NCBI GenBank assembly: GCA_903908715.1
Contig: CAIVSY010000021.1
Coordinates: forward strand, 1 to 37,053
Direction of reading: 5' to 3'
Length of the DNA stretch: 37,053 bases
Origin: an uncultured bacterium
Lineage (GTDB): Bacteria; Verrucomicrobiota; Kiritimatiellia; CAIKKV01; CAITUY01
Shown: positions 23,122-37,053 of the stretch, piece by piece
How positions within the stretch are numbered: the first letter of the stretch is position 1
Layout of the letters: every line of letters starts with the position of its first letter
Position numbers and translations under genes: made by a program
The notes under the pieces: generated by a model
Told to the model about the DNA's origin: nothing
The model's input: only the letters and a program-made list of their open reading frames with translations
Database searches by the model: none

Positions 23122-23946
23122 TTATTTTCTCCGACTGACGATGAATTTGCCTGACGTCTTCCTGCGACCGCGGGTCTTCTTGCCCTTGGTCAACTGCCCC
23201 CACGGAGTCACAGGATGCCCACCACCCGAGGTGCGGCCTTCGCCACCGCCCATGGGGTGGTCCACCGGGTTCATGGCAACGCCGCGAACCGTCGGCCGGA
23301 TTCCCAGCCAGCGCTTGCGGCCCGCCTTACCCAGGCTCACACTGTCATGATCCACATTCCCGACCTGACCCACGGTGGCCATGCAATTGACATTGATCAT
23401 CCGGATTTCACCGGACGGCAACTTGACATGGGCAAAACCGCCTTCGCGCGCCATCAATTGCGCGGATTGCCCCGCACTGCGCACCATCTGCGCGCCACAA
23501 CCAGGCCTCAATTCCAAATTGTGTACGGCCAAACCCAGCGGTATCTTCGCTAAGGGCAAGGCATTCCCAACCACGGGTTCCGCATCCGGCCCCGACATCA
23601 CAACCGCCCCCACCTGCAATCCCGCCGGTGCCAGAATGTAACGCTTGTCGCCGTCCCGGTAGTGCAACAGAGCAATCCGGGCGGAACGGTTGGGATCATA
23701 CTCGATCGCCGCCACACGGGCAGGAATCCCCTGCTTGTCCCGCTTGAAATCGATCAACCTGAACTTCCGCCTGTGACCACCCCCGCGATGGCGGATGGTA
23801 ATCCGCCCGGCGGCATTCCTGCCGGCCTTCGAGCGGCGGGACACCGTAAGCGAACGCTCCGGCGTACTCTTTGTGATTTCGTCAAACGCCGGCAATTGCG
23901 TGAAACGCAAGCTCGGTGTCTTCGGTTTGAAAGTCTTCAAAGCCAT
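23122..23946 (-). CDS. rplB: 50S ribosomal protein L2
   Basis: L2 is needed for subunit joining and for peptidyl-transferase centre assembly. The product is 274 residues, the family norm. Signatures are [22 protein letters not shown] in the N-terminal half, [16 protein letters not shown], and the highly conserved C-terminal loop [20 protein letters not shown] with its functional histidine, then GHPVTPWG. It lies 10 nt after rplW. Confidence 0.99.
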   Translation of the reverse strand: MALKTFKPKTPSLRFTQLPAFDEITKSTPERSLTVSRRSKAGRNAAGRITIRHRGGGHRRKFRLIDFKRDKQGIPARVAAIEYDPNRSARIALLHYRDGDKRYILAPAGLQVGAVVMSGPDAEPVVGNALPLAKIPLGLAVHNLELRPGCGAQMVRSAGQSAQLMAREGGFAHVKLPSGEIRMINVNCMATVGQVGNVDHDSVSLGKAGRKRWLGIRPTVRGVAMNPVDHPMGGGEGRTSGGGHPVTPWGQLTKGKKTRGRRKTSGKFIVSRRK

Positions 23947-23956
23947 GCGCTGCTCC

Positions 23957-24238
23957 CTACTCGAGATCGATCTTGTCGCCTTCCTTCAATGTCACGATCG
24001 CCCGCTTCCAGTCCGGCTTCTTGCCGTACTGCAAAGTACGCTCACGACGCTTCTTCCCAAGGTAGTTCATCGTGTGAACCTTCAGAACCTTGACCTTGAA
24101 GAAGGATTCCACCGCCTGCTTGATCTCCAGCTTGTTCGCCGAAGGATCCACCTTGAACAAATACTTGTTCTGGGCCGCCATCTGCGTGCCCTTTTCCGTG
24201 ATGTCCAACCCCTTGATCGCTGACAATGCGCTCTTCAT
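23957..24238 (-). CDS. rplW: 50S ribosomal protein L23
   Basis: L23 is the main docking site for trigger factor and SRP at the tunnel exit. The product is 93 residues with the usual fold: [21 protein letters not shown], the [22 protein letters not shown] segment, and basic loop [24 protein letters not shown]. The start overlaps the rplD stop as ATGA (24235-24238). Confidence 0.98.
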   Translation of the reverse strand: MKSALSAIKGLDITEKGTQMAAQNKYLFKVDPSANKLEIKQAVESFFKVKVLKVHTMNYLGKKRRERTLQYGKKPDWKRAIVTLKEGDKIDLE

Positions 24239-24873
24239 GCCTTCCTCCCAGCATCACCCTCAATGCGTGCGCGCAGGACATCCATCGCGGATCGCGTAAT
24301 AATCGCAACCGGATACCTCAGCAATTGCGTCGTGCTGACCTCCCGGGCCGCGGCCACTTCCACGCCTGGAAGATTACGAACCGCGCAAATCAGGTTCTTG
24401 TCCAGACGGTCCACCACGATCAATGCGCTATCCAGACCCAGCGACTTCATCACCGCCACCGCGGCCTTCGTCTTCGGTTCGGAAATCGCCAGGCTCTCCA
24501 TCACACGGACCCGGTCTTCCCGGACCATATCGCTCATCACTCGGCGAAATGCAAGGCGCGCAACCTTCTGGGGCACCTTCTTGTCGTACGACCGCGGATG
24601 GGGACCATGAGCAACCCCACCACCCCGCCATACCGGGGACTGCTTGTAGCCCGCACGCGCCTGCCCCGTACCCTTCTGCCTCCAAGGCTTCTTGCCGCTG
24701 CCGGAGACTGCGCCCTTGCCAAGCGTCGAGGCTGTTCCAGCCCGCTTGCCGGCCTGCACAGCAACCACAACATCATGGACCGCCTGGCTGCCTTTCTTCG
24801 TCAACAGCTCATCCGGGAAAACAATTTCCCCGCAAGCTGCGCCTTTCATGTCATATACCGACAACTTGCTCAT
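24235..24873 (-). CDS. rplD: 50S ribosomal protein L4
   Basis: L4 contributes to the tunnel constriction and in many proteobacteria represses the S10 operon. From the ATG at 24873 it is 212 residues. Family features are the long tunnel loop with GSGKKPWRQKGTGQARAG and WRGGGVAHGPHPRSY, and the C-terminal globular part ending with VITRSAMDVLRARIEG. The frame is open upstream within rplC, but the ATGA overlap with the rplC stop (24870-24873) supports this start. Confidence 0.98.
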   Translation of the reverse strand: MSKLSVYDMKGAACGEIVFPDELLTKKGSQAVHDVVVAVQAGKRAGTASTLGKGAVSGSGKKPWRQKGTGQARAGYKQSPVWRGGGVAHGPHPRSYDKKVPQKVARLAFRRVMSDMVREDRVRVMESLAISEPKTKAAVAVMKSLGLDSALIVVDRLDKNLICAVRNLPGVEVAAAREVSTTQLLRYPVAIITRSAMDVLRARIEGDAGRKA

Positions 24874-25511
24874 TTCGCCTGCCCAGCCTTCTTCAACGCC
24901 TTGCGCACCACAACCATCGCGCCTGCCGGACCGGGCACCGAGCCGCAAACCAACAGCAGGTTATCGGAGGTCCGAAGTTGCGCGACTTTTAAATTCTGCG
25001 TCGTCACCTGAACCACACCCATGTGACCGGGCATCCGCTTGCCCTTGTGAATCCGGCCAGGGAATGAACGACATCCGATCGAACCAATACGCCGCTTGGA
25101 GTGCCCGCCGTGAGTCACCGGTCCGCCCGCCATCCCATGCCGGCGCATAACACCCTGAAACCCCTTGCCCTTGGTAATTCCGGTAATGTCGACATGCGTC
25201 GCACCTTCCAGCACTGCCGCCGTTACGGGATCACCAACCTTGAGGGCTTCCGCCTCGTCCACGCGAAATTCGTGCAGGAACTGCTGCGCCACACCACCGC
25301 AAGCCTTGAACTGCCCTGCTTCGGGCTTGCTCGCACGGGAGGCCTTCTTCGCGCCAAAACCGACCTTCAGCGCGTCATAGCCATCCTTGCCCTTGGTCTT
25401 GCGCTGAACCACCACGCATGGACCAACTTCAATTACCGTGACGGGAATCTGGCGACCTTCCTCGCCGAATACCCGCGTCATTCCGATCTTCTTTCCTAGT
25501 ATCCCTTGCAT
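24870..25511 (-). CDS. rplC: 50S ribosomal protein L3
   Basis: L3 is an early assembly protein whose central loop approaches the peptidyl-transferase centre. The product is 213 residues. It begins [26 protein letters not shown], and has the conserved [22 protein letters not shown] and [21 protein letters not shown] segments of the central extension. It follows rpsJ by 10 nt at the head of the S10 operon. Confidence 0.99.
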   Translation of the reverse strand: MQGILGKKIGMTRVFGEEGRQIPVTVIEVGPCVVVQRKTKGKDGYDALKVGFGAKKASRASKPEAGQFKACGGVAQQFLHEFRVDEAEALKVGDPVTAAVLEGATHVDITGITKGKGFQGVMRRHGMAGGPVTHGGHSKRRIGSIGCRSFPGRIHKGKRMPGHMGVVQVTTQNLKVAQLRTSDNLLLVCGSVPGPAGAMVVVRKALKKAGQAK

Positions 25512-25521
25512 GGCCTCTCAC

Positions 25522-25830
25522 TCAAATCTTGATCGTTATATCCACACCCGCCGGCATGTTGAGCTTCTTCAACTCATCCACCGTCTTTGCCGTCGGCTCC
25601 ACGATATCCAGCAACCTCTTATGGGTGCGGATCTCGAACTGCTCCATCGATTTCTTGTCCGCGTGTACACTGCGATTGACGCTGTAGCGTTCCACCCGTG
25701 TCGGCATGGGAATCGGCCCCACCACTCGGGCCCCTGTCCGCTTGGCTGTCTCGACAATGTCGGATACCGATTGATCCAACACGCGGTAATCGTAGGCTTT
25801 CAAACGTATTCGTATGCGTTGTTTTTCCAT
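25522..25830 (-). CDS. rpsJ: 30S ribosomal protein S10
   Basis: S10 is a 30S head protein; with NusB it also takes part in transcription antitermination. From the ATG at 25830 it is 102 residues. It starts [21 protein letters not shown], and includes [22 protein letters not shown] and [22 protein letters not shown] four codons upstream is less likely. It follows fusA by 8 nt, with no tuf gene between the two. Confidence 0.98.
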   Translation of the reverse strand: MEKQRIRIRLKAYDYRVLDQSVSDIVETAKRTGARVVGPIPMPTRVERYSVNRSVHADKKSMEQFEIRTHKRLLDIVEPTAKTVDELKKLNMPAGVDITIKI

Positions 25831-25838
25831 AGTTCCAC

Positions 25839-27974
25839 TCACCGTTCCAGAAGTTGTTGCTGTACCGCCGCCGGCACCATGTCAAAACAGGCCGGCTCCA
25901 TCGTGTAGCTCGCCCGCCCCCGCGTCAAGGACCGGATGGCTGTCGAATACCCGAAAAGCTCCGCCAAGGGAATTCGCGCACGGATCACCTGCATCGTATC
26001 CCGGCTGGTCATGTCGTTCACATGCCCGCGCCGCGCACTGATATCATTCAGCACATCCCCAAGATGCTCCGCCGGCAGGACAATTTCCAAAGACATGATC
26101 GGCTCCAGAATCACCGGGGCCCCTGCACGGGCGGCCGTGCGCAGCGCCATGTTCCCCGCTGTACGGAAGGCCATCTCCGTGGATTCCTGCTCATGGAACC
26201 CGCCACCGATAATCCGGACACTGACATCCACAAGCGAATAGTTCGCCACCACGCCGGTCAACAGACCGTCCCGGATCCCCGCTTCCAGAGAGGAACGGAA
26301 CTCGCCAGGAATCCGGCTTGCAGGCACGTCAAATTCAATCACATTCCCTGTGCCGCGCTGCGCCGGTTCGACCTCCAGCACCACCTCGGCATACTGCCGC
26401 TGTCCGCCAATATCACGCTCAAAACGGTGTTCACCACGGCCAGCTGCGGAAACCGTTTCACGGTAGGCCACCACCGGCTTGCCGGCATTCGCCTGAACCT
26501 TGTACTCACGGAACATCCGGTCCTTCAGGATTTCCAGATGCAGTTCGCCCATCCCGCTCAAGAGGGTCTGCCCTGTCTCGGTATCCATCGAAACCACGCA
26601 TGTCGGATCCTCCGCCGCAAGGGCCGCAAGGGCATCCGAAAGCTTTTCGCGATCGGCCTGGGATTTCGGTTCGACCGCCATGGACATCACCGGTTCCGGG
26701 AAGCGAATCCTCTCCAGTTCCACCGGCTGATTCTCCGCACACAGGGTGTCACCAGTCGTCGCCTGCTTCAAACCGACCACCGCGCCGATCTCGCCGGCAT
26801 GAATGGTTTCCACCTCCTGCCGGTCATCCGCGTGCAATAAAACCAGCTTCATCACTCGCTCCCGCTTTCGGGTCCGCGGGTTGAAAACATTCTGGCCCTT
26901 CTTCAACTGTCCGGAGTATACCCGCACAAAAACCATTCGGCCCATGTATGGATCATTCATGAGCTTGAACGCCAGAGCGCTCAATGGGGCAAAATCATCC
27001 GTCTCCCGTGTAATCGGCTCCTGGGTCTTCGGGTGCGTTCCCGTCACAGGGGGAATATCCATCGGGGAAGGCAGGTAATCCACCACGGCATCGAGAAGCT
27101 GCTGCACGCCCTTGTTGCGCAGGGACGAACCCGCGAGGACAGGAGTCATCTTGTGCTGCAACGTCACACGGCGAATTCCAGCCCGGAGAATCGCAGCCGG
27201 AACATCGGGACTCTGCAGGTATGCCGCCAGCACCTCCTCGTCATGCTCCGCCACCGCCTCGATGAGTGCAGCCCGTGCCTTCTCGGCCACAGCCGCCAAT
27301 TCACCCGGGATCGCCAGAACCTCAAACTTGGCGCCCAGCGAACTGTCATCGTATCCAATGGCTTGCATCGCGATCAGGTCCACAATCCCGCGAAACGAGT
27401 CCTCGCTGCCTACAGGTATCTGGATCGGAACCGGATTCGCACCCAGCTTTTCCCTTATCTGGCGGACAACCGAGGAAAAGTCCGCCCCGATCCGGTCCAT
27501 CTTGTTCACAAATGCCAACCGCGGAACCGTGTAACGATCGGCCTGCCTCCAAACCGTCTCCGACTGCGGCTGAACCCCGCCCACTCCGCAGAACACGACA
27601 ACAGCCCCGTCCAGAACGCGCAGAGAACGTTCCACCTCCACGGTGAAATCAACATGCCCCGGCGTGTCAATGATGTTGATCTGGTGATCCTTCCAGAAAC
27701 AGGTCGTCGCGGCACTGGTAATCGTGATCCCGCGTTCCTTCTCCTGTGGCATCCAATCCATCGTGGCGGTACCTTCATGCACCTCACCCATCCGGTGGAC
27801 ACGCCCGGCATAGAACAGAATCCGCTCAGAAGTCGTCGTCTTGCCCGCATCAATATGGGCAATAACGCCGATATTGCGCACACGGGCCAAAGGACGGCTC
27901 CGATCCGCCGCTTCCCGCGAACGGACCGCTCCCGCTGCTTCCCCTTTGCGTTTCTGTTCCAAAACCGTTTCCAT
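25839..27974 (-). CDS. fusA: translation elongation factor G
   Basis: EF-G drives tRNA and mRNA translocation by GTP hydrolysis and helps recycle ribosomes. The product is 711 residues. GTPase motifs are AHIDAGKT (39-46), RGITIT (81-86), DTPGH (103-107) and NKMD (157-160). Domains II to V follow, with [19 protein letters not shown] (domain II), GMGELHLEI (domain III) and [25 protein letters not shown] near the end. The N terminus has about 22 residues of charged sequence before [11 protein letters not shown], longer than in E. coli. It sits in str-operon order after rpsG, with a 50-nt gap. Confidence 0.98.
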   Translation of the reverse strand: METVLEQKRKGEAAGAVRSREAADRSRPLARVRNIGVIAHIDAGKTTTSERILFYAGRVHRMGEVHEGTATMDWMPQEKERGITITSAATTCFWKDHQINIIDTPGHVDFTVEVERSLRVLDGAVVVFCGVGGVQPQSETVWRQADRYTVPRLAFVNKMDRIGADFSSVVRQIREKLGANPVPIQIPVGSEDSFRGIVDLIAMQAIGYDDSSLGAKFEVLAIPGELAAVAEKARAALIEAVAEHDEEVLAAYLQSPDVPAAILRAGIRRVTLQHKMTPVLAGSSLRNKGVQQLLDAVVDYLPSPMDIPPVTGTHPKTQEPITRETDDFAPLSALAFKLMNDPYMGRMVFVRVYSGQLKKGQNVFNPRTRKRERVMKLVLLHADDRQEVETIHAGEIGAVVGLKQATTGDTLCAENQPVELERIRFPEPVMSMAVEPKSQADREKLSDALAALAAEDPTCVVSMDTETGQTLLSGMGELHLEILKDRMFREYKVQANAGKPVVAYRETVSAAGRGEHRFERDIGGQRQYAEVVLEVEPAQRGTGNVIEFDVPASRIPGEFRSSLEAGIRDGLLTGVVANYSLVDVSVRIIGGGFHEQESTEMAFRTAGNMALRTAARAGAPVILEPIMSLEIVLPAEHLGDVLNDISARRGHVNDMTSRDTMQVIRARIPLAELFGYSTAIRSLTRGRASYTMEPACFDMVPAAVQQQLLER

Positions 27975-28024
27975 TGCCGTTATTCAAGCCTTAGGCGCGG
28001 CACACATGCGCACGCCAAGCCCCT

Positions 28025-28498
28025 CTACCATCTGTAATGCGCAAACGCCTTGTTCGCCTGGGCCATCTTGTGCGTATCGTCACGCTTCTTGATGGCATTC
28101 CCCTGCTCGGCGTACGCGTCAAGAATCTCCATCGCCAACGCCCTCCGCATCGGCACGCCCTTCCGCTGCTTGGCGTACAGGATCAGCCACCGCATCGCCA
28201 GCGCCATCTGCCGCTCCGGGCTGACTTCGACCGGAACCTGATACGTCGCTCCACCCACACGCCGCGACTTGACTTCAACCCGCGGCTTCACATTGTCAAT
28301 GGCCCTCAGCAATACCTCCAGAGGATCCCCCTCCGGCTGCTTCTCCTGGATGACGGCAAGAGAATCATACACGATGTTCGTGGACACTGACTTCTTGCCC
28401 ACCTTCATCAGGTGGTTGATCAGGCGACCAACCAGTTCACTGCTGTACTTCGGGTCCTGCTGGACCGCACGCCGTTCCGCTTTACGTCTTCGTCCCAT
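28025..28498 (-). CDS. rpsG: 30S ribosomal protein S7
   Basis: S7 starts assembly of the 30S head and in E. coli represses the str operon. The product is 157 residues. It starts MGRRRKAERRAVQQDPKYSSELV and has the signature LINHLMKVGKKSVSTNIVYDSL and VRRVGGATYQVPVEV-like segment (SRRVGGATYQVPVEVSPER), ending KMAQANKAFAHYRW. It follows rpsL by 22 nt. Confidence 0.98.
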   Translation of the reverse strand: MGRRRKAERRAVQQDPKYSSELVGRLINHLMKVGKKSVSTNIVYDSLAVIQEKQPEGDPLEVLLRAIDNVKPRVEVKSRRVGGATYQVPVEVSPERQMALAMRWLILYAKQRKGVPMRRALAMEILDAYAEQGNAIKKRDDTHKMAQANKAFAHYRW

Positions 28499-28520
28499 GA
28501 TCTTGCGTCGCCTCTAAAGC

Positions 28521-28895
28521 TTACTTTTTGGGCGTTTTCACGCCATATTTCGAACGGCCCCGGTGCCGACCGTCCACACCCAGTGCATCCAGCGTCCCGC
28601 GGACAATATGGTATCTCACCCCAGGCAGATCCTTGACACGCCCGCCGCGCACCAACACAACGCTATGCTCCTGCAAATTATGCCCTTCCCCGGGAATATA
28701 GGCCGTTACTTCCTCACCGTTCGTAAGACGAACGCGCGCCACCTTGCGCAACGCGGAATTCGGCTTCTTCGGTGTCTGTGTCTTGACCGCGAGGCAAACC
28801 CCGCGCCGCTGCGGACAGTTCTTCAATGCCGGCGACTTGCTCTTGTAGCGGACCTGTTTCCGCCCACGCTTCACCAGCTGGTTAATTGTTGGCAT
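28521..28895 (-). CDS. rpsL: 30S ribosomal protein S12
   Basis: S12 is at the decoding centre and controls accuracy. The product is 124 residues. The [17 protein letters not shown] segment (41-57) keeps K43 and K44, and [13 protein letters not shown] (84-96) keeps K88 and D89, so the classic streptomycin-resistance positions look wild type. Start [13 protein letters not shown] is standard; GGAGG lies nine bases upstream. A likely promoter lies just beyond, in the gap after rpoC. Confidence 0.98.
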   Translation of the reverse strand: MPTINQLVKRGRKQVRYKSKSPALKNCPQRRGVCLAVKTQTPKKPNSALRKVARVRLTNGEEVTAYIPGEGHNLQEHSVVLVRGGRVKDLPGVRYHIVRGTLDALGVDGRHRGRSKYGVKTPKK

Positions 28896-28911
28896 ATCCT
28901 ACTTCCTCCAA

Positions 28912-28926
28912 GGCGCAAAGCGCGCC
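28912..28926 (-). promoter_or_regulatory. short hairpin in the rpsL leader
   Basis: GGCGC and GCGCC form a 5-bp stem around a 5-nt loop, lying between the presumed -10 box and the rpsL ribosome site. If transcription starts from the nearby promoter, the hairpin would sit at or near the 5' end of the transcript. A role in mRNA stability or control is inferred. Confidence 0.3.
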
Positions 28927-28956
28927 ATAATGCCGAAGCATCCCTACACCTGTCAA
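28927..28956 (-). promoter_or_regulatory. sigma70-type promoter for rpsL in the rpoC-rpsL gap
   Basis: On the minus strand a perfect TTGACA (28956-28951) starts 3 nt after the rpoC stop. A CATTAT box (28932-28927, 4 of 6) follows after an 18-nt spacer. It would give the str-S10-spc-alpha genes a start site independent of rpoBC, with a leader of about 25 nt before the rpsL ATG. Confidence 0.6.
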
Positions 28957-28959
28957 GCC

Positions 28960-31900
28960 CTATCCAAGTAACTCCTGTACTTTCTTCACCGCTTCACTCT
29001 CCTGCCGCAATTCCTCCTCCGGAATCGGCTCAGCCAGCGGCACAAGCTTGATATTGCGATACATCGGGAAACCGGTTCCGCCAGGAATCAGATGCCCCAT
29101 GATCACATTTTCCTTGAACCCATAGAGCGTGTCGATACGGCCCAGCGTCGCAGCCTCCGTCAATACCCGCGTGGTATCCTGGAAGGACGCCGCGGAAATA
29201 AAGCTTTCCGTTTCCAGGGCCGCCTTCGTCACACCCAGCAGTGCCGGGGAAGCTTCCGCAGGCCGCTTGCCCTCGGCTGCCGCCAGCGCGTTCGCCTCCT
29301 GAAACGTCTGCTTCTCGATCTGCTCGCCCCACAGGAAGTCCGTATCGCCCGGATCCGTGATCCGGACCTTCCGCAACATCTGGCGCACAATGATCTCAAT
29401 GTGCTTGTCATTGATGTCGACACCCTGAAGCCGATAAACCTCCTGCACCTGATTGACGAGATACTCCTGCAACTCCTGCGGACCACAGATCTCCAGAATC
29501 TCCTGGGGAACCACCGGCCCTTCCGTCAGCTGCTGGCCCTTCTGCACATAGTCGCCCTTGTAAACGACAATGTGCTTGCCCATCGGGATCAGATGCTGCT
29601 CCTCATCCCCCGTAACCGTGTCACGGATGATCAGGCAGCGGCGACCGCGCTGGTTCGGACCGAAATCCACCAGGCCGTCGATCTTGGCAATTTCGGCAGC
29701 ATCCTTTGGACGGCGCGCCTCGAACAACTCGGCCACGCGCGGCAGACCGCCGGTGATGTCCTTCGTCTTGGACTCCTTGCGAGGGGTCTTCGCCAGAACC
29801 TCGCCGGGCATAACCTTCTTCCCATCCTTGACCATGACATGCGCGCCAGCCGGAATATTGTACGCGGTCGGCGCATCCTTGGTGCCCGGATACATGATCA
29901 CAATCTGGGGATGCAGGTCCTCCTTGTGCTCCAACACCACCGTACCCATCAAACCGGTCGATTGGTCAACCTCCTTCTTCACCGTCACATTCTCGATGAA
30001 GCCCTGGAAATGCACCACGCCGGGACGTTCGGCCAGAATCGGAACGCTATAGGGATCCCATTCGATGAAGCTTTGCCCCTTCTTGACCCGGCCACCATCC
30101 GCCACGGAAATAATCGCACCGATGGCCAGCGTATGCCGCTCCACCTCGCGACCGGCATCATCCAGCATACCCACGGATCCGTTCTTGTTCAGAACCACGT
30201 AGTTGCCCTGCTCATTCTGAACCACACGCAGATTCGTGTACTGGATCACGCCATCATGCTTGGCAATCACATGCGGTTGCTTGAACACGGAACTGGCCGT
30301 TCCACCGATATGGAAAGTACGCATCGTCAGCTGCGTGCCGGGCTCGCCGATGGACTGCGCGGCAATGATACCCACCGCCGTACCGATCTCCACCAGCCGC
30401 CCCGTCGCAAGATCCCGCCCATAACAGCGGGCACAAACTCCCCGCTTCGATTCGCAGGTAAGCACGCTGCGGATCCGGATCTTCTCAACATCCGCGTTGA
30501 CAATCCGGTCTGCGGTATCCTCGTCGATCACCGTTCCAGCCGGAACCAGAACCTCGCGGGTAATCGGATTAACCACATCACCCAGCGCCGTCCGACCCAC
30601 AATCCGGTCGCGGAGCGAAACCAGGTTATCTTCAGCCTCACCAATCCCCTTGACCTCAATGCCATTCAGGGTGTTGCAGTCCTGCTCCACCACGCGCACA
30701 TCCTGCGCGACATCCACCAGTTTGCGGGTCAGGTAACCGGCGTCAGCCGTCTTCAAGGCCGTATCCGCCAACCCCTTGCGCGCACCATGCGTACTGATGA
30801 AATATTCCAGCACGCTCAACCCCTCGCGGAAATTGGAGAGAATCGGACGCTCGATAATTTCACCGGACGGCTTGGCCATCAGTCCGCGCATACCCGCCAA
30901 CTGGCGGATCTGCTGTCGGCTGCCGCGCGCCTTGGAATCCACCATCATGAAGATGGGGTTCGCTTCATCGCTTCCGGCGTTCTCCTCAATCGCCCGGTAC
31001 ATGGCGTTCGAAGTCTCTTCCGTCGTGTGCGTCCAGATGTCAACAATCTTGTTGTACCGCTCCCCGTCCGTGATAATACCACGACGATACTGGCTTTCTA
31101 CCTCGGCAACCGCCTTGCGTGCCTTACCGATGATCTCTTCCTTCTCGGCGGGAATGATCATATCCCCAAGACCAATGGATACACCGGCGAGCGTCGCATG
31201 CTCAAACCCGATGTTTTTCAGGCGGTCCAGGACGCGGACCGTCTCCGCATGCCCGCTGACGCGATAGCATTGCCAGATGATCTTTCCGAGGAAGGACTTA
31301 TCACAGCAGCGGTTGATGAAGCCCAGCGACGGCGGAAGAATCTCATTGAAGAACACCCGACCGACCGTTGTGACCACCATTTTGGAAGCGCTATCCCCAA
31401 ACACCGTGTTCCGCTTGTAGTCCCGGTTGCGAAAACGGATCCGGTCATGAATCCGTAGCGCACCTTCGTCATAGGCCAGCCGGACATCTGCCGTTTCCCC
31501 GAAAATCGGAAGATGCTCCTGCTCTGCCGGCTGCCCCGTAACCTTGCGCTTGTTTTCACGGGCACGATCCTTTTGCGCAGCCGATGTCAGATAATAGATC
31601 CCCAGCGCGATATCCTGCGTCGGCGTCATGATCGGCCGTCCGCTGGAAGGCGAAAACACGTTGTTCGTCGAGAGCATCAGCAGACGCGACTCCATCTGCG
31701 CCTCGATCGACAATGGCACATGCACAGCCATCTGGTCACCGTCAAAGTCCGCGTTGTACGCCGTACACACCAACGGATGGATCTGGATGGCCTCGCCTTC
31801 GACCAGAACCGGCTCGAAGGACTGGATACTCAGGCGATGCAGGGTCGGAGCGCGATTCAGCATGACGGTCTTGTCACGCGTGATCTCCTCCAGAATCGCC

Positions 31901-33147
31901 CAAACCTCATCGGACTGCTTATCGATAAGCTTCTTGGCGCTGCGCACTGTGTGCGCCACACCCATTTCCTTCAATCGACGGATGATGAAAGGCTCGAACA
32001 GGACCAGAGCCATCTTCTTGGGCAAGCCGCACTGGTTCAACTTCAGCTCCGGACCGATCACGATGACCGACCGGCCGGAATAATCCACGCGCTTCCCAAG
32101 CAGGTTCTGGCGGAACCGACCGCCCTTGCCCTTCAGCATATCACTGAGGGACTTCAAGGGACGGTTGCCTGCCCCCGTCACGGCACGCCCGTGCCGCCCG
32201 TTGTCGATCACCGCATCCACCGCTTCCTGCAGCATGCGCTTCTCATTCCGGATGATCACATCCGGGGTCTTGAGTTGCAACAGGTTCTTCAACCGGTTGT
32301 TGCGGTTGATAACCCTGCGGTACAAATCATTCAAGTCCGACGTGGCAAAACGCCCGCCTTCCAGAGGAACCAGCGGACGCAGATCCGGCGGAATCACGGG
32401 AAGCACCTCGAAAATCATCCACTCCGGACGGGTGTTGCTCGTCAGGAACCCCTCCAGGACCTTCATCCGCTTGGAAATCTTCTTCCGGTTCTGCTTGCTG
32501 CGCGTAGCGGCCATCTGACCGTCCAGTTCGACGAGCGTCTTCTCGATATCAATCTTGCGCATCAGGTCGCGGACCGCCTCGGCTCCGATTCTCGCCGTAA
32601 AGGATTCACCGTACTTCTCCTGTGCCTCACGGTAATCCATTTCACTGAGAAGTTGCTTCTCTTGCAGGGGAGTATCCCCGGGATCCACAACCACGTAATC
32701 CTCATAATACAGCACCCGCTCAAGGGCCCGCGCGGTCATATCCAGAACCAGGCCTAGCCGGCTCGGCGTACACTTGAAAAACCAGATATGAGAAACCGGT
32801 ACGGCCAGATCAATGTGTCCCATACGCTCACGACGCACCCGCGAAAGCGTTATCTCAACGCCGCAACGGTCACAAATGACCCCCTTATGCTTGATTCGCT
32901 TGTACTTTCCGCAACTGCACTCCCAATCCCTGGTCGGACCGAAAATGCGCTCGCAAAACAAGCCGCCCTTTTCCGGCTTGTAGGTCCGGTAGTTGATGGT
33001 CTCGGGATTCTTGACCTCCCCGTTGCTCCACGATCGGATCGTCTCCGGAGACGCCAGGGTGATACTGACCGAATCAAAGCCCTCAGCGAGGGGAACACCC
33101 AACCGCTCTCGGACCGCTGCATTCGTCAAGGTGCGTTCTAGCGACAT
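28960..33147 (-). CDS. rpoC: DNA-directed RNA polymerase subunit beta'
   Basis: Beta' forms half of the polymerase cleft and holds the catalytic Mg. The product is 1395 residues, close to the 1407 of E. coli. The N-terminal zinc-binding cysteines are C77, C79, C92 and C95. The active-site motif NADFDGDQM is at 465-473, with D467, D469 and D471. The bridge helix and trigger loop region lies around 740-930, including [23 protein letters not shown]. The second zinc cluster appears in [19 protein letters not shown]. The C terminus carries [20 protein letters not shown]. It follows rpoB by 26 nt as a separate gene. Confidence 0.99.
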   Translation of the reverse strand: MSLERTLTNAAVRERLGVPLAEGFDSVSITLASPETIRSWSNGEVKNPETINYRTYKPEKGGLFCERIFGPTRDWECSCGKYKRIKHKGVICDRCGVEITLSRVRRERMGHIDLAVPVSHIWFFKCTPSRLGLVLDMTARALERVLYYEDYVVVDPGDTPLQEKQLLSEMDYREAQEKYGESFTARIGAEAVRDLMRKIDIEKTLVELDGQMAATRSKQNRKKISKRMKVLEGFLTSNTRPEWMIFEVLPVIPPDLRPLVPLEGGRFATSDLNDLYRRVINRNNRLKNLLQLKTPDVIIRNEKRMLQEAVDAVIDNGRHGRAVTGAGNRPLKSLSDMLKGKGGRFRQNLLGKRVDYSGRSVIVIGPELKLNQCGLPKKMALVLFEPFIIRRLKEMGVAHTVRSAKKLIDKQSDEVWAILEEITRDKTVMLNRAPTLHRLSIQSFEPVLVEGEAIQIHPLVCTAYNADFDGDQMAVHVPLSIEAQMESRLLMLSTNNVFSPSSGRPIMTPTQDIALGIYYLTSAAQKDRARENKRKVTGQPAEQEHLPIFGETADVRLAYDEGALRIHDRIRFRNRDYKRNTVFGDSASKMVVTTVGRVFFNEILPPSLGFINRCCDKSFLGKIIWQCYRVSGHAETVRVLDRLKNIGFEHATLAGVSIGLGDMIIPAEKEEIIGKARKAVAEVESQYRRGIITDGERYNKIVDIWTHTTEETSNAMYRAIEENAGSDEANPIFMMVDSKARGSRQQIRQLAGMRGLMAKPSGEIIERPILSNFREGLSVLEYFISTHGARKGLADTALKTADAGYLTRKLVDVAQDVRVVEQDCNTLNGIEVKGIGEAEDNLVSLRDRIVGRTALGDVVNPITREVLVPAGTVIDEDTADRIVNADVEKIRIRSVLTCESKRGVCARCYGRDLATGRLVEIGTAVGIIAAQSIGEPGTQLTMRTFHIGGTASSVFKQPHVIAKHDGVIQYTNLRVVQNEQGNYVVLNKNGSVGMLDDAGREVERHTLAIGAIISVADGGRVKKGQSFIEWDPYSVPILAERPGVVHFQGFIENVTVKKEVDQSTGLMGTVVLEHKEDLHPQIVIMYPGTKDAPTAYNIPAGAHVMVKDGKKVMPGEVLAKTPRKESKTKDITGGLPRVAELFEARRPKDAAEIAKIDGLVDFGPNQRGRRCLIIRDTVTGDEEQHLIPMGKHIVVYKGDYVQKGQQLTEGPVVPQEILEICGPQELQEYLVNQVQEVYRLQGVDINDKHIEIIVRQMLRKVRITDPGDTDFLWGEQIEKQTFQEANALAAAEGKRPAEASPALLGVTKAALETESFISAASFQDTTRVLTEAATLGRIDTLYGFKENVIMGHLIPGGTGFPMYRNIKLVPLAEPIPEEELRQESEAVKKVQELLG

Positions 33148-33173
33148 AGTAATCGGCGTTATCGCCGCCTCCC

Positions 33174-37001
<3,828 letters not shown>

Positions 37002-37039
37002 TCCAGCACCTGCTCCACAGGGTTCTTACGCCCACGCGG

Positions 37040-37053
37040 CGGCCTTGCGGCCG
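37040..37053 (-). promoter_or_regulatory. GNRA-type hairpin upstream of rpoB
   Basis: On the minus strand CGGCC-GCAA-GGCCG forms a 5-bp stem closed by a GCAA tetraloop, about 40 nt before the rpoB ATG, at the very edge of the window. Such structures occur upstream of rpoB as attenuators or processing sites, but the flanking sequence is not visible here. Confidence 0.35.

Noticed and set aside
29092..31458. Very long open frame (788 codons) antisense to rpoC
   Set aside because: It lies wholly opposite the well-conserved rpoC gene. Composition is rich in His, Arg, Leu and Gln, as expected from the reverse reading of biased codons, and no domain or ribosome site is visible.

Overview
This window is a bacterial chromosome segment of fairly high GC. 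It is dominated by one very long minus-strand transcription and translation cluster, rpoB to rplQ, about 26.7 kb from 37001 down to 10334. A smaller accessory and housekeeping region occupies the first 10 kb. The gene order and set suggest a Gram-negative of the PVC superphylum; Verrucomicrobiota, Kiritimatiellota or Lentisphaerota are my best guesses. The reasons are a complete RND-MFP-TolC envelope pump, a lipobox protein, no rpmD (L30), no tuf between fusA and rpsJ, no infA beside rpmJ, and ribosomal proteins with long lineage-style tails. This assignment is inference; no 16S gene is present.

Left part, plus strand (1-4551): a secreted glycine-zipper protein of unknown function (228-854); a tRNA-Arg(UCU) gene with its own good sigma70-type promoter; a leucine-rich-repeat lipoprotein; then a tight run pdxJ (vitamin B6), acpS (ACP activation) and nnrE/nnrD (NAD(P)H-hydrate repair). 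The last three are adjacent or overlapping and are almost certainly co-transcribed.

Middle, minus strand (10145-4581): a three-gene efflux operon, tolC-like, membrane fusion protein, RND pump. The genes overlap (26 nt, then ATGA). They run into the plus-strand nnr gene tail to tail with only 29 nt between.

Right part, minus strand (37001-10334): rpoB, rpoC, [promoter], rpsL, rpsG, fusA, rpsJ, rplC, rplD, rplW, rplB, rpsS, [unknown gene], rplV, rpsC, rplP, rpmC, rpsQ, rplN, rplX, rplE, rpsN, rpsH, rplF, rplR, rpsE, rplO, secY, adk, map, rpmJ, rpsM, rpsK, rpsD, rpoA, rplQ, then a strong intrinsic terminator at 10281-10308. This joins the rif, str, S10, spc and alpha operons into one unbroken array.

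The most unusual item is the 162-residue non-ribosomal protein at 22340-22828, lodged between rpsS and rplV inside the otherwise canonical S10 operon. It has a hydrophobic leader, a short coiled coil and a small beta-rich C-terminal domain. Other points of note are a probable internal promoter between rpoC and rpsL, several RNA hairpins at ribosomal gene junctions (rplV/rpsC, rpsH/rplF, rpoA/rplQ), TTG starts for rpsC and rpsN, and zinc-binding (C+) forms of S4, S14 and L36.
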